DNA from: Rossellomorea marisflavi
Lineage (GTDB): Bacteria; Bacillota; Bacilli; Bacillales; Bacillaceae_B
Direction: 5' to 3'
Assembly (NCBI RefSeq): GCF_009806575.1
Contig: NZ_CP047095.1
Span: 4,282,001-4,346,000 of the forward strand
Length of the DNA stretch: 64,000 nucleotides
Shown here piece by piece: positions 26,449 to 35,312 of the stretch. Both the position numbers and the translations under genes were made by a program. The notes under the pieces were generated by a model that worked only from the letters and a program-made list of their open reading frames with translations, searched no databases and was not told where the DNA came from. Each line of letters starts with the position of its first letter. The stretch's first letter is position 1.

Positions 26449-28344
26449 TTACTTCACTAATGTCAGCAGTTGTTCCCCTTCAAAGATCGGGCCGGATTCG
26501 TTCAGGGGCAGCACATCGAGATAATCGGCGGTATTGGTGATGATCACCATGGTGACCGCCTCCAGGCCCGCTTCCTTGATGGCATCACGATCAAACTCGA
26601 CGAGTACCTGTCCGGCTTCGATCCGATCATTCGTAGCGATATGGGCCTTGAAGTGCTCACCCTTCAAGGAAACCGTATCGATCCCGATGTGGATGAGGAT
26701 TTCTTCCCCGTTGTCCCCCTTGATCCCGATGGCATGCTTGGAGTCGGCAAGGACCATGATCGTCCCGCTGATCGGCGCCACGACACGGTTGGCAGATGGT
26801 TCAATCGCAATCCCTTTTCCCATGATTTCTTCAGCAAAGGTTGGATCGGATACGTCCTTCAGTGGAACAATGGTCCCTTCAAGAGGAGACTGGATGCTTC
26901 CTTGTTTACCAGTAGCAACCGGTTGTTTCGGCTCACTATCTGCTTTCACAGCCGCACCGTCTTCCGGGATATCCTCAAACCCAAGGATCAGGACAAGGAT
27001 GAACGGAAGGAGGATCGAGAGGACGAACAGGATGATGGCAATGATGATCGCAGCCGATGCACCGCTCGGATCTGCGAAGACCGGGAGGGAGAATACCCCC
27101 ACAAGTCCGCCGAGTGCGAAGGCTTTAAAGCCATACCAGCCGGCAAATGCCCCGAGGACGGCACTGGAACCCAGCGCGTACGCAAATGGCTTTTTGAGCT
27201 TCATATTGACCCCGTACATGGCAGGCTCGGTGATCCCGATGGTTGCGGATATCCCCGCTGAGATTGCCATCTGCCTGAGTGCCTTATTCTTCGTACGCAC
27301 GGCCACACCGAACGCGGAGCCGGCCTGTCCAAGGTTGCTGATGAACATCATTGGCTGCAGGACAGCATCATTGCCGTATATGGTCAGGTTTTGGATGGCA
27401 ATCGGAACGAATGCATAGTGCATACCAGTCATGATGATCAATGGCATCAATCCGGCCATTAACGCACCTGCGACAGGACCTGCATGCGTGAAGAGCCATA
27501 GGAAGATATCAGATAAGCCGTTTCCTAGGTTGGTTCCAAGTGGGCCGATCACCCAGAGGGTAAGAGGCATGACAATCAACAAAGTGATCATTGATGAGAA
27601 CATGAGTGAAATGACAGATGGGATCACTTTTTTCACTAAGTTGTACACGTACTTCAGCAAAATGACGCCGAGGATGATCGGTACGACGCTTGATGCATAG
27701 CTCAGTACGGGAATCGAGATGAAATCTGCACCGAACAAGGTAAAGCTTTTCGCGTCGGTAAAACCGTTGGCCGCATTCATAAATGTTGGATACATGAGCG
27801 TTCCGGCCACGGCAAGAGCCAGGTATTCATTGGTCTTCAGCTTGCGGGCTGCAGACACGGCCAGGAAGAACGGCATGAAATAAAACACGCTGTCTCCTAT
27901 GGCATTAAGGACTGCATACGTATCTCCGGTATCCTTCAGCCATCCGACTGTAACAAACAGGGCCAGGAACCCTTTCAGTAACCCCGCACCGGCAAGGGCC
28001 GGCAGGATCGGAGTGAAGATACCGGAAATGAAGTCCATGACTGCAGACAACGCACCTTGTTTCTGTCCTTTGCGTTCCGGAGCACCCCCGGATCCGCCCA
28101 CAAGCGGCTCGACCTCCTCGAAAACATCCGAGACCGTATTCCCGATGATCACCTGGAACTGATCACCTGAGAATTGGGCGCCAAGCACCCCGTCGATTGA
28201 TTTGATCGTATCGATATTGACCTTTTCTTTGTCATGAAGATTGAAGCGGAGCCGGGTGACACAGTGCCACGCCTGATCGACGTTCCCTCCGCCTCCGATG
28301 TTTTCAACTACTTGTTCGGCTAATTCTCTATACTTCTTTGCCAT
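26449..28344 (-). CDS. bglP: PTS beta-glucoside transporter, EIIBCA fusion
   Basis: A 631-residue fused permease. The EIIB domain (about 1-90) has the phosphorylated Cys in WHCVTRLRF. The EIIC domain (about 105-460) has some ten helices. The EIIA domain (about 490-620) carries the phosphoryl His in ILIHIGIDTVSL. It imports and phosphorylates beta-glucosides such as salicin or arbutin. The ATG at 28344 or the adjoining one at 28347 follows AAAGGGGGAA. The gene is preceded by a RAT/terminator pair, so it is expressed when LicT binds the nascent RNA. Confidence 0.93.
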   Translation of the reverse strand: MAKKYRELAEQVVENIGGGGNVDQAWHCVTRLRFNLHDKEKVNIDTIKSIDGVLGAQFSGDQFQVIIGNTVSDVFEEVEPLVGGSGGAPERKGQKQGALSAVMDFISGIFTPILPALAGAGLLKGFLALFVTVGWLKDTGDTYAVLNAIGDSVFYFMPFFLAVSAARKLKTNEYLALAVAGTLMYPTFMNAANGFTDAKSFTLFGADFISIPVLSYASSVVPIILGVILLKYVYNLVKKVIPSVISLMFSSMITLLIVMPLTLWVIGPLGTNLGNGLSDIFLWLFTHAGPVAGALMAGLMPLIIMTGMHYAFVPIAIQNLTIYGNDAVLQPMMFISNLGQAGSAFGVAVRTKNKALRQMAISAGISATIGITEPAMYGVNMKLKKPFAYALGSSAVLGAFAGWYGFKAFALGGLVGVFSLPVFADPSGASAAIIIAIILFVLSILLPFILVLILGFEDIPEDGAAVKADSEPKQPVATGKQGSIQSPLEGTIVPLKDVSDPTFAEEIMGKGIAIEPSANRVVAPISGTIMVLADSKHAIGIKGDNGEEILIHIGIDTVSLKGEHFKAHIATNDRIEAGQVLVEFDRDAIKEAGLEAVTMVIITNTADYLDVLPLNESGPIFEGEQLLTLVK

Positions 28345-28365
28345 CATTCGTTCCCCCTTTTTGTC

Positions 28366-28442
28366 CAAAAAAAATACCCAAACGGAATCGGCTCTTTGGC
28401 CAAATCCATTTGGGTAATGCCTGATCGAATCAGTAACAATCC
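28366..28442 (-). promoter_or_regulatory. LicT RAT antiterminator and terminator before bglP
   Basis: On the minus strand GGATTGTTACTGATTCGATCAGGCATTACCC (28412-28442, given here by its ends GGATTGTTACTG and CAGGCATTACCC) is a ribonucleic antiterminator. It overlaps a terminator hairpin ending in an eight-T run (28366-28415). LicT binding prevents the terminator. Confidence 0.88.
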
Positions 28443-28451
28443 ACCATGAAA

Positions 28452-29303
28452 CTATTTAGCTGATTGGTTGGTGACGCGCCACACGTGAAGCGTGAGATAC
28501 AGGATCTCATTCGAGGACAGCGTCCAGCCGTACTGCTTGAGGAGCAGATGGGAGATTTTCTCCACTGCCCTGTAGGCTTTCTCATATTTGTTCTTCACGA
28601 CCTCAAGTAAGGTGACATCGACTTCTTCGGGGTCGCCCTGTTCCTGTTTGAACTGCCGGATGAAGAAGTAGCGCAGATGGGTGATGAAGCGGGTGTAATT
28701 GAGGGAATCCTCATCAAGCTTCACCTGGAAGTGATACTGGACGATCTCGATGATCCGGTTGATCACTTCTGTCATCTTGAGTGTTTCTTCGATATCGGTT
28801 TTGCGTTCCTGCTGCCCGTTGACAAAATGATAGGTGATGAAGGTTTCTTCACTCTTCGGAAGCAGCACATCCAGCCTGTCGAACACCTGCCGGATGGCAT
28901 TTTTCGCCGCTGCGTATTCCTTCGGATAAAGATTCTTCACTTCCCACCGGTTCGTATCGGGATAGTCCACCCGTTCATTCGCCCGTTTGACAGCGAAATT
29001 CAGGTGATCGGCGAGGGTGAGGTAAATATTATTATTGAATGTGACCCCAAGCTCCGCCTCTGCATTCTTGATGATTTCCACTGAAACATCGAGGACCTCG
29101 GAATCAATTTCATCCAACACCTGCATCAATGGTCTGCGGGTCGATGACTGCTCGGCGACGAATTTGCGCCGGATATTCTCTTCGGGAATGGGATCCCCTT
29201 TTTTCCGCTGGAATCCTACGCCCGTCCCCATCACAATCCACTCAGTCCCTGATGGATCTTCTACCAATGCTACGTTGTTATTGAATGCCTTTGAAAATTT
29301 CAT
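28452..29303 (-). CDS. licT: BglG/LicT family transcription antiterminator
   Basis: A 283-residue protein. The N-terminal co-antiterminator RNA-binding domain (about 1-58) starts MKFSKAFNNNVALVED. PRD1 (about 70-165) contains LADHLNFAVKR and TYHFVNGQ; PRD2 (about 175-280) contains HLRYFFIRQ and TLHVWRV. The PRD histidines are phosphorylated by the PTS. Dephosphorylated PRD1 with HPr-phosphorylated PRD2 lets LicT bind RAT and open the operon. GGAGG lies 7 bases before the ATG. It is the first gene of the operon and is also downstream of a RAT, so it controls itself. Confidence 0.92.
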   Translation of the reverse strand: MKFSKAFNNNVALVEDPSGTEWIVMGTGVGFQRKKGDPIPEENIRRKFVAEQSSTRRPLMQVLDEIDSEVLDVSVEIIKNAEAELGVTFNNNIYLTLADHLNFAVKRANERVDYPDTNRWEVKNLYPKEYAAAKNAIRQVFDRLDVLLPKSEETFITYHFVNGQQERKTDIEETLKMTEVINRIIEIVQYHFQVKLDEDSLNYTRFITHLRYFFIRQFKQEQGDPEEVDVTLLEVVKNKYEKAYRAVEKISHLLLKQYGWTLSSNEILYLTLHVWRVTNQSAK

Positions 29304-29344
29304 GGAACGTCCTCCATATCCCCTAAAACAACAAAATCCTATCT

Positions 29345-29410
29345 TAAAAACACACAGTGAACCTTTGTGCTTTTAACATAGGTAATGCCTGATCGAGTCA
29401 GTAACAATCC
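29345..29410 (-). promoter_or_regulatory. LicT RAT antiterminator and terminator before licT
   Basis: A second RAT, differing by a few bases from the one before bglP, at 29381-29410 on the minus strand (GGATTGTTACTG to AGGCATTACC). It is followed by a weaker hairpin (AGCACA/TGTGTG) and T run at 29345-29372. This gives LicT feedback on its own gene. Confidence 0.8.
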
Positions 29411-29430
29411 TGATATGACTTTGTACTCAT

Positions 29431-29459
29431 ACTATACTGCTTTGTGAAAACGATGTCAA
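29431..29459 (-). promoter_or_regulatory. promoter of the licT-bglP-bglH operon with cre site
   Basis: On the minus strand TTGACA, 17 bases, TATAGT. The plus strand at 29445-29458 reads TGAAAACGATGTCA, a full match to the cre consensus TGWAANCGNTNWCA, lying over the -35 and spacer. CcpA would repress the operon when glucose is present. Confidence 0.88.
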
Positions 29460-29510
29460 TAGTTTTGAACTGCTATAACAACCTCCATAATCTACCACCC
29501 TCACAAAAGC

Positions 29511-29541
29511 TTGACTTGGAGTCAACTCCAGATTATAGGAT
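29511..29541 (+). promoter_or_regulatory. MerR-type promoter of the DMT exporter operon
   Basis: TTGACT and TAGGAT are separated by 19 bases, the overlong spacer typical of MerR-activated promoters. GGAGTCAACTCC (29518-29529), a perfect 12-bp dyad, lies inside the spacer. The operon encodes its own MerR protein. Confidence 0.8.
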
Positions 29542-29590
29542 GGTTCCCGTGCCACTGAGGTGGCTGACACTGTAAAGGAGTTGTTTCTAA

Positions 29591-30487
29591 ATGAAAAACA
29601 TAAAAGTCATCAGCATGATTGGAGTCATCAGCATCATTTGGGGGTATTTATGGGTAAGCATGAAGGTGGGACTTCAAGACATCCCTCCGTTCTTCTTTAC
29701 GACCCTGAGACTGTTCATCGGTGCATTGGTCCTCATCACGGTGTTAATCATAAGAAGGAAACCGATCCTTCCAAAAGGAAATGAGTGGCGCAGATTCTTC
29801 GCCCTCGGCATGCTCATGTGCGTAGGCTATTACGCCCTATGCACCTACGGGATCCAATTTGTCGATTCGGGCATTTCTTCCGTCCTCGTCTATACGATGC
29901 CGATCATCGTCAGCATACTCGCCCACTTCTTCCTGAATGAGCGCCTGAACTGGCTCAAGGGATTCGGGCTGATCGTCGGTGCAGCAGGACTGGCAACCAT
30001 CATCGGGCCAAAGCTTCTCCATCTGTCTTGGAATCTTGCCCTGTTTGGCGAGATCGTCATCGTCGTGTCGGTCTTCTTCTGGTCTTCAGCCAATGTGTAT
30101 ACGAAGAAAATCGGGCGTGATCACGATAAGATCAAAATGACCCTATGGCAGCTGATTGACGGGGGAATCATTCTCCTTATCATCTCCCTGCTGAAAGAAC
30201 ACCATGAAATTGCCCATCTGAGTATCCATATGCCTTCCATGCTGGCCCTTTTATATAGCAGCATACTAGGTACGGCCGTCGCATTCGTCGGATGGAACTG
30301 GGTTCTTGGGAATATCGAGGCTTCGATCGCCTCCATCTCCCTGATGTCGGTGCCGATCCTCGGACTGATATTCGGATCCATTCAGCTTCATGAAGCGATT
30401 ACCCGGAATGTCATCATCGGGGCGCTATTCGTCTGCCTCGGTATCCTGTTCACATCCTTGCCCAAAAAGAAACCATTGAAAGGGTGA
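29591..30487 (+). CDS. EamA/DMT family transporter
   Basis: A 298-residue protein with ten helices in two EamA repeats (about 10-140 and 150-290). The first repeat begins MIGVISIIWGYLWVSMKVGLQDIPPFFFTTLRLF, the second ends FGSIQLHEAITRNVIIGALFVCLGI. Members export amino acids or small metabolites. Its stop overlaps the MerR gene, and a MerR-type promoter precedes it, so it is the regulated partner. Substrate unknown; drug or metabolite export is likely. Confidence 0.87.
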   Translation: MKNIKVISMIGVISIIWGYLWVSMKVGLQDIPPFFFTTLRLFIGALVLITVLIIRRKPILPKGNEWRRFFALGMLMCVGYYALCTYGIQFVDSGISSVLVYTMPIIVSILAHFFLNERLNWLKGFGLIVGAAGLATIIGPKLLHLSWNLALFGEIVIVVSVFFWSSANVYTKKIGRDHDKIKMTLWQLIDGGIILLIISLLKEHHEIAHLSIHMPSMLALLYSSILGTAVAFVGWNWVLGNIEASIASISLMSVPILGLIFGSIQLHEAITRNVIIGALFVCLGILFTSLPKKKPLKG

Positions 30488-30492
30488 TAGCT

Positions 30493-30882
30493 ATGTATAC
30501 AATCGGACAAACCTCTGAGAAAACGGGATTCTCCCGGGATACACTGCGCTACTACGAAAAAGTCGGGCTCATCCCGCCGCCGTCAAGACTTGAAAACGGC
30601 AGAAGGGTATATACCGACGAAGACATCGAAACGCTTCTCCTCCTCTCAAGCCTGAAGTCCACGGGTCTATCCATAGAGGAGATGACCGATATCGTGAAGG
30701 CGAGAAAGATTGCCCTTCCCAATAGGGAGAAAAAAAACGATGAATACCGTAAGTCCGTACAGAAGAAAATTGCGATCCTTCATAGACACATCCATCTCAT
30801 GGAGTTGCAGAAGCAGGAAATCGAGAAGATCATCCAGGCTAGCGAGGAAAAGATCAGGCACTATGAAGGATTGATAAAATAG
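30493..30882 (+). CDS. MerR family regulator of the DMT exporter
   Basis: A 129-residue short MerR protein. The winged helix is at about 1-70 (YTIGQTSEKTGFSRDTLRYYEKVGLIPPPSRLENGRRVYTDEDI), followed by a coiled coil to the end. There is no large effector domain and no cysteine for metal binding, as in the AdhR/NmlR-like group apart from its usual Cys. ATG 30493 has AAAGGGTG 6 bases upstream. It is second in the operon with the exporter and would act at the 19-bp-spaced promoter at 29511-29541. Confidence 0.87.
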   Translation: MYTIGQTSEKTGFSRDTLRYYEKVGLIPPPSRLENGRRVYTDEDIETLLLLSSLKSTGLSIEEMTDIVKARKIALPNREKKNDEYRKSVQKKIAILHRHIHLMELQKQEIEKIIQASEEKIRHYEGLIK

Positions 30883-31059
30883 TTTCTCTCCCAGATCCGC
30901 CACGATCGTTCAGACCACATTCTTAGGTTAATAATGGAAAATGAGCAAAATAGCCTGATAGGATTAGAAGGAATCATGGAAGAAGTGGTAGAATGAATGA
31001 AGATAGACCATCCCGCACTCGAAACCAGAGTGAGGACATGGAGAGGAGAGACTGAACCT

Positions 31060-31602
31060 GTGACGAAGAAAAAAAGTGAATCCCTGGAGTGGATCAAGGC
31101 ACTGGCCATCGCCATCATCCTGGTGGTCATCGCCCGTTCCTTCCTTATCACCCCGATCGTGGTTGAAGGGGCATCCATGAATACGACCCTTCAGGATAAA
31201 GACCGGATGATCGTAACCAAGATCGGGGATCCGAAGCGATTCGATATCGTAGTGTTCCATGCCAATGAGCAGCAGGATTACATCAAGCGCGTCATCGGGC
31301 TGCCCGGTGATACGATCGAATTTAAAAATGACACACTTTACGTCAATGGCAAGGCCTATGATGAACCCTACCTCGACGATCAAAAAATGGCCAGGGCAGG
31401 CGACCTGACCGAACCGTTCAAGCTTGAAGATACGGCAGTCGGCCAAAAGACCGTCCCGGAAGGCACCGTCTTCGTCATGGGGGACAACCGCCAGAACAGC
31501 GAAGACAGCCGCATGATCGGAGCCATCCCGATGGATCAGATCGTGGGGAAAACGAACTTGATCTACTATCCGTTTAAGGATTTTAAGATTATTCATAACT
31601 GA
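31060..31602 (+). CDS. sipS: signal peptidase I
   Basis: A 180-residue type I signal peptidase. An N-terminal anchor helix at about 12-30 is followed by box B EGASMNTTL with the catalytic Ser39. Box D YIKRVIGLPGD holds the catalytic Lys76, and box E MGDNRQNSEDSR follows. It cleaves Sec and Tat signal peptides on the outer face of the membrane. I prefer the GTG at 31060 (MTKKKSESLEW), which gives the usual family length; an ATG at 30997 would add 21 residues and has no good ribosome site. Which sip paralogue it is cannot be told, so the symbol is generic. Confidence 0.9.
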   Translation: MTKKKSESLEWIKALAIAIILVVIARSFLITPIVVEGASMNTTLQDKDRMIVTKIGDPKRFDIVVFHANEQQDYIKRVIGLPGDTIEFKNDTLYVNGKAYDEPYLDDQKMARAGDLTEPFKLEDTAVGQKTVPEGTVFVMGDNRQNSEDSRMIGAIPMDQIVGKTNLIYYPFKDFKIIHN

Positions 31603-31611
31603 TGATCGTAG

Positions 31612-31650
31612 GAACCCTGAAAATCCCCCATGGGACATTCAGGGTTTTTT
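31612..31650 (+). terminator. terminator after signal peptidase I
   Basis: AACCCTGAA and TTCAGGGTTTTTT form a 9-bp stem with T run. Confidence 0.88.
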
Positions 31651-32018
31651 CTCATTTATCTTTGTGACATTCATACCAATAGCTTAATGGAGGAGATCAA
31701 CTTGAGTAACCACTATATGATCTTTGATGTCCTATAAGTCGTCCATTTTGAAGTACTAAGATCCCTATAACCAGTGTTTAACTCATTACTATTTATGTTA
31801 ACCTTATATATAATAATTGACATTACATACATAATGAGGAAACATGAACAGAGTTATACTCCCCCTCTTTTTGTATAGCTCCCATGTCACAAACGGAAGT
31901 TGTTAAAGTAGAAGAAATCATGAACCACTTATTTAGTACATATCCCCACATAAAAATAGATACCAAAGAGGAAAAATAGTTCAGGGATCACATTCTACTA
32001 AATGGGAGGGCCTAAGAA
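31651..32018 (+). other. AT-rich gap with fragmentary short ORFs
   Basis: This 368-base stretch has no convincing gene. It holds a TTG start with GGAGGAG that stops after 11 codons (31702 region), an ATG after GAGGAAAC giving a 20-residue hydrophobic peptide (near 31844), and a 31-codon frame at 31884-31979 without a ribosome site. TATAAT-like and TTGACA-like strings occur near 31805-31825. It looks like decayed coding DNA or a small regulatory region; I cannot decide. Confidence 0.4.
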
Positions 32019-32522
32019 TTGAGAAAAACCTTTGAAAATCCCATTACAAAAAAGAGATTATCCAATCTACAAAAATATGATCCTATTTACAAAACAATCG
32101 TTTTCATTGTTGTCCTTCTCGTTATTCCAATTTGTAGTGTAGTGTTTTTTTTAAATGACGATTTCACTGGGAAATTAAGAGCTTTCCTTATTATAGAAGG
32201 GATATTCATTCTCTTTATACCAATAATACCCAAGATAGATGGATTTGCTAAATTAAGAGCTTTGAAAAAGAGAGGCGTCACAACGTACCATGTTGAATTA
32301 GATTTTAAAAACGACAGAATATTTATCGGAGAAGGCCAAGTGGTATTGGACCCGCGTAATCGAATGCACATTGTCTCGACTGAAGACGAATATTATTTTT
32401 ATTATGCGCTCGGAACAAACCATTATAAAAAATTTTCTCTTGCTAAGGACACTGAATCAATCGGGGAACTATTATCATTCTTTGACGTTCATTTCAAGCG
32501 GCTATCCATAAAGTATAAATGA
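32019..32522 (+). CDS. hypothetical two-helix membrane protein, low GC
   Basis: A 167-residue protein with a TTG start and GGGAGGG 8 bases upstream. Two adjacent helices lie at about 26-45 and 55-72, forming a hairpin, followed by a soluble part with repeated charged and aromatic residues (TEDEYYFYYALGTNHYKKF). This suggests a small PH-like or YcxB-type sensor fold, but that is only a guess. Codon use is AT rich compared with flanking operons, as is the 370-base gap before it, so it may be acquired. It converges on the lysine ABC operon through a shared terminator. Confidence 0.65.
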   Translation: MRKTFENPITKKRLSNLQKYDPIYKTIVFIVVLLVIPICSVVFFLNDDFTGKLRAFLIIEGIFILFIPIIPKIDGFAKLRALKKRGVTTYHVELDFKNDRIFIGEGQVVLDPRNRMHIVSTEDEYYFYYALGTNHYKKFSLAKDTESIGELLSFFDVHFKRLSIKYK

Positions 32523-32587
32523 TCCTAACTCATTCGCTTCATACCTCACCGCCCTTCGCTAATGAAATGCTTCTCGACTTGGCAAAC

Positions 32588-32627
32588 GAAAAAAACCGCC
32601 TTCCCATTAACGGAAAGGCGGTTTTTC
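32588..32627. terminator. bidirectional terminator
   Basis: AAAAACCGCC and GGCGGTTTTT form the stem between the low-GC membrane protein gene and the convergent ABC importer operon, with A and T runs on both sides. Confidence 0.85.
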
Positions 32628-32631
32628 GTAT

Positions 32632-33372
32632 TCATCCATTCTTCAACGTTCGCTTCAAAAACTCCCTCGTACGCTCCTGCTTCGGATGGTTGAAGATCTG
32701 TTCCGGCGGGCCTTCTTCGGCGATGACGCCTTTGTCCATGAAGACGACGCGGTCTGATACTTCCTTGGCGAATTCCATTTCGTGCGTCACGATGAGCATG
32801 GTGAGGCCGGATCCGGCTAGCTCCTTCATGACCCTTAATACTTCGCCGACCATCTCAGGATCGAGTGCGGATGTCGGCTCATCGAAGAGCATGACATCGG
32901 GCTCCATGGAAAGGGCGCGCGCGATGGCGACACGCTGCTTCTGTCCCCCCGAGAGCTGTTTCGGGCTGGCGTTGACATATTGGCTCATGCCAACGACGTC
33001 CAAGTATTTCAAAGCAACTTTCTCCGCTTCCTCTTTGGAGCGCTTCAGCACCTTGACTTGGCCAACGACGCAGTTCTTCAAGACGTTGTGGTTGTTGAAC
33101 AGGTTGAACTGCTGGAATACCATGCCCAGGTTTTGGCGGTATGAGAAGATATCATGCTTGCTGTCGAGGATGTTCTCCCCGTTGTAAATGATCTGGCCGC
33201 CGCTCGGCTTTTCCAACAGATTGATGCAGCGGAGAAGGGTGGATTTACCGGAACCGGAGGAACCGATGATGCTCACCACTTCCCCTTTTTTCACTGAAAA
33301 GTCGATGTCCTTGAGCACTTCATGGGTGCCGAAGGATTTGTTCAAATGCTGGATGTCTATGACGTTTTCCAC
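32632..33372 (-). CDS. amino acid ABC transporter ATP-binding protein (lysine-regulated)
   Basis: A 246-residue ATPase of the polar amino acid (GlnQ/HisP) type. It has Walker [25 protein letters not shown], Walker [15 protein letters not shown] and the H-loop VTHE. The start is GTG, with GGAGG 7 bases upstream. It is third in the operon after the binding protein and permease. The upstream lysine riboswitch implies the importer brings in lysine. Confidence 0.92.
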   Translation of the reverse strand: MENVIDIQHLNKSFGTHEVLKDIDFSVKKGEVVSIIGSSGSGKSTLLRCINLLEKPSGGQIIYNGENILDSKHDIFSYRQNLGMVFQQFNLFNNHNVLKNCVVGQVKVLKRSKEEAEKVALKYLDVVGMSQYVNASPKQLSGGQKQRVAIARALSMEPDVMLFDEPTSALDPEMVGEVLRVMKELAGSGLTMLIVTHEMEFAKEVSDRVVFMDKGVIAEEGPPEQIFNHPKQERTREFLKRTLKNG

Positions 33373-33390
33373 AGGGATTCCTCCTTCTCC

Positions 33391-34116
33391 TTATTTGGCT
33401 TTCGCATCTACCATTGTATAGCTCTCCGGTCCGTCGAGCTTCTTCTCGAAGTGACGGAGGATCTTGGTCACGGCGAATGTCATGACGAAGTAAATCATAC
33501 ATGCGACGAAGAATGATTCGAAGTAACGGAAGTTGTTCCCTGCCACGGATTTGGTCAGGAAGTACAGCTCCGATACAGAGATGACATTCAGGACGGATGT
33601 ATCTTTGATGTTGATGATAAAATGATTCCCCGTTGCCGGCAGGATATTACGGATGACCTGAGGCATGACGACATTCCACATCGTCTGCACATGGTTCATC
33701 CCGATGGCCTGGGCAGCCTCGAATTGCCCCTTGTCGATGGAGATGATCCCACCGCGGACGATTTCGGCCATATAGGCACCCGTATTGATGGAGACGACGA
33801 TGAAAGCCGCCACCATGACGTTCATATCGAATCCGAAGGCCATGGCCGAACCGTAATAGATGACCATTGCCTGTACAATCATCGGCGTGCCCCGGAAGAA
33901 TTCGATGTAGATGGATAATACGATGTTCACGACTTTGAGGATGACCTTCTTCGGTCCGCGTTCAGGGACAGGGATGGTCCGGATGACGCCTGCCAACAGG
34001 CCGATGGCGGCACCGATCACGGTACCGACAAAGGCGATCAACAAGGTCACACCCGCTCCTCGCAAGAACATGGCCCAGTTGTCTGTAATAATTCTGATGA
34101 TCCACTCTAAGCTCAT
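33391..34116 (-). CDS. amino acid ABC transporter permease (lysine-regulated)
   Basis: A 241-residue HisMQ-type permease with five helices. The opening WAMFLRGAGVTLLIAFVGTVIGAAIGL and the EAA motif EAAQAIGMNHVQTMWNVVMPQ, which contacts the ATPase, are clear. GGAGGAG precedes the ATG. It lies between the binding protein and ATPase genes of one operon. Being a single permease gene, it should form a homodimer. Confidence 0.92.
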   Translation of the reverse strand: MSLEWIIRIITDNWAMFLRGAGVTLLIAFVGTVIGAAIGLLAGVIRTIPVPERGPKKVILKVVNIVLSIYIEFFRGTPMIVQAMVIYYGSAMAFGFDMNVMVAAFIVVSINTGAYMAEIVRGGIISIDKGQFEAAQAIGMNHVQTMWNVVMPQVIRNILPATGNHFIINIKDTSVLNVISVSELYFLTKSVAGNNFRYFESFFVACMIYFVMTFAVTKILRHFEKKLDGPESYTMVDAKAK

Positions 34117-34156
34117 TGTTCTCCTCCTTCTTCATATTGCCTGACCGGCAACATGA

Positions 34157-34987
34157 TTACTGTTCTGCAGGCTGGTTCTTGATGGCCTGATCCATGATCT
34201 CTGTACGTTCATCTTCTGAAATATCCTTCAATGCTTTATTGATTTCTTCCGTGAGGTCGCTTCCTTTTTCCACTCCTACAGCTACGGCCGTATCATCTTC
34301 TGATGTTTTGAACCCATCATTGAATTCAACCATGGCGAAATCGTCATTTGCTGTTGAAGCACTCACTGCTTCCGGACGTTCCGATACATATCCATCGATA
34401 ATGCCTGATTGAAGGGCAACCCTCATGGCAGGGAAGTTATCCATGGCTGTTTCTTTGGAAACCCCTTTGATCTGATCGATCACAGAGTAGTGGAACGTGT
34501 TCAGCTGAGCTGTCACTTTTGCCCCTTTGAAGTCCTGGATCGACTTGGCTCCTTCAAATTTTCCGCCTTTTTTCACGACCATCACAAGATCGGATTTGTA
34601 GTAGTTATCAGAGAAGTCGATGGCTTTTTTACGCTCAGCTGTTGGGGACATCCCTGCGACAATGGCGTCGATCTTACCTGAGTTCAGGGCAGGAACGAGT
34701 CCGTCCCACTCTGTTTTCACAACAACGAGTTCTTTGCCCATTTTATCTGCAAGCTTTTTCGCCATTTCCACGTCATACCCGCCGGCATATTCCTTGCTTC
34801 CTTTGATTTTAACCGCTCCATTGGTGTCTGATTTCTGTGACCAGTTGAATGGTGCGTATCCTGCTTCAAGACCTACAGTGAATGTGTCTTTGTCTTCCGA
34901 ACCTGAAGCCCCGCTTTTCCCGCAGCCTGCCAACATAACCAGTGCCGAAACCAACAATAATGCAAAGATCGTTGCTCTTTTTTTCAT
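34157..34987 (-). CDS. amino acid ABC transporter substrate-binding lipoprotein (lysine-regulated)
   Basis: A 276-residue family 3 solute-binding protein. The signal peptide ends in lipobox MLAGC, so Cys21 is lipidated. The mature part shows FTVGLEAGYAPFNW, YDVEMAKKLADKMGKELVVV, WDGLVPALNSGKIDAIVAGMSPTAERKKAIDFSDNYY. It captures an amino acid outside the membrane and delivers it to the permease encoded next. It is the first gene after the lysine riboswitch, which makes lysine the probable ligand. No direct binding-site evidence was available. Confidence 0.92.
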   Translation of the reverse strand: MKKRATIFALLLVSALVMLAGCGKSGASGSEDKDTFTVGLEAGYAPFNWSQKSDTNGAVKIKGSKEYAGGYDVEMAKKLADKMGKELVVVKTEWDGLVPALNSGKIDAIVAGMSPTAERKKAIDFSDNYYKSDLVMVVKKGGKFEGAKSIQDFKGAKVTAQLNTFHYSVIDQIKGVSKETAMDNFPAMRVALQSGIIDGYVSERPEAVSASTANDDFAMVEFNDGFKTSEDDTAVAVGVEKGSDLTEEINKALKDISEDERTEIMDQAIKNQPAEQ

Positions 34988-35029
34988 TCTTTTCGTCCCC
35001 CTATTTTTTGTAAATGCTTTTGGACAAAC

Positions 35030-35277
35030 AAAAAACGGCCTGAGATCAACTCAGGCCGTAGTATACGAAGTCACCCATAAGTCCTCTCTATTCCCCAATG
35101 AGATAGCACAACTCAATAAACCGGGACGTTTATTGAGACAGTCCTGCAGCTCTTAACTGCAGACCCAGCAGGTCATACCGAGACATATGAACCCACTTCG
35201 GCGACATTTCCTTCTCCCTGACATCGACGCTTCTCGAGCTCCGCCAAGGACTGTTAAATATCGCACCTCTACCTCAC
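35030..35277 (-). ncRNA. lysine riboswitch (L-box) with terminator
   Basis: On the minus strand the aptamer begins GAGGTAGAGGTGCGA (near 35277) and contains GGCGGAGCTCGAGAAG, AAGGAAATGTCGCCGAAG and TATGACCTGCTGGG. It closes with GTGCTATCTC (near 35100), whose CTATCTC pairs with the initial GAGGTAG to form P1. These are the conserved L-box elements. A terminator follows (CGGCCTGA/TCAGGCCG, T run, 35030-35058). Lysine binding should terminate transcription of the ABC importer. Confidence 0.92.
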
Positions 35278-35312
35278 TATTCATAGCGAGGTCTTATTAA
35301 ATTTTCTCTAAC

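Noticed and set aside
26470..27418. Long plus-strand frames (263 and 294 codons) inside the bglP region
   Set aside because: They lie antisense to the clear PTS EIIBCA gene, have no ribosome site and give low-complexity translations; they are mirror frames.
30964..31638. 224-codon minus-strand frame over signal peptidase I
   Set aside because: The plus-strand gene has all signal peptidase boxes; the opposite frame is a shadow.
31702..31979. Short ORFs of 11, 20 and 31 codons as real genes or signal peptides
   Set aside because: They are in different frames, lack consistent ribosome sites and show no known peptide pattern; they are kept only as a note on the gap.
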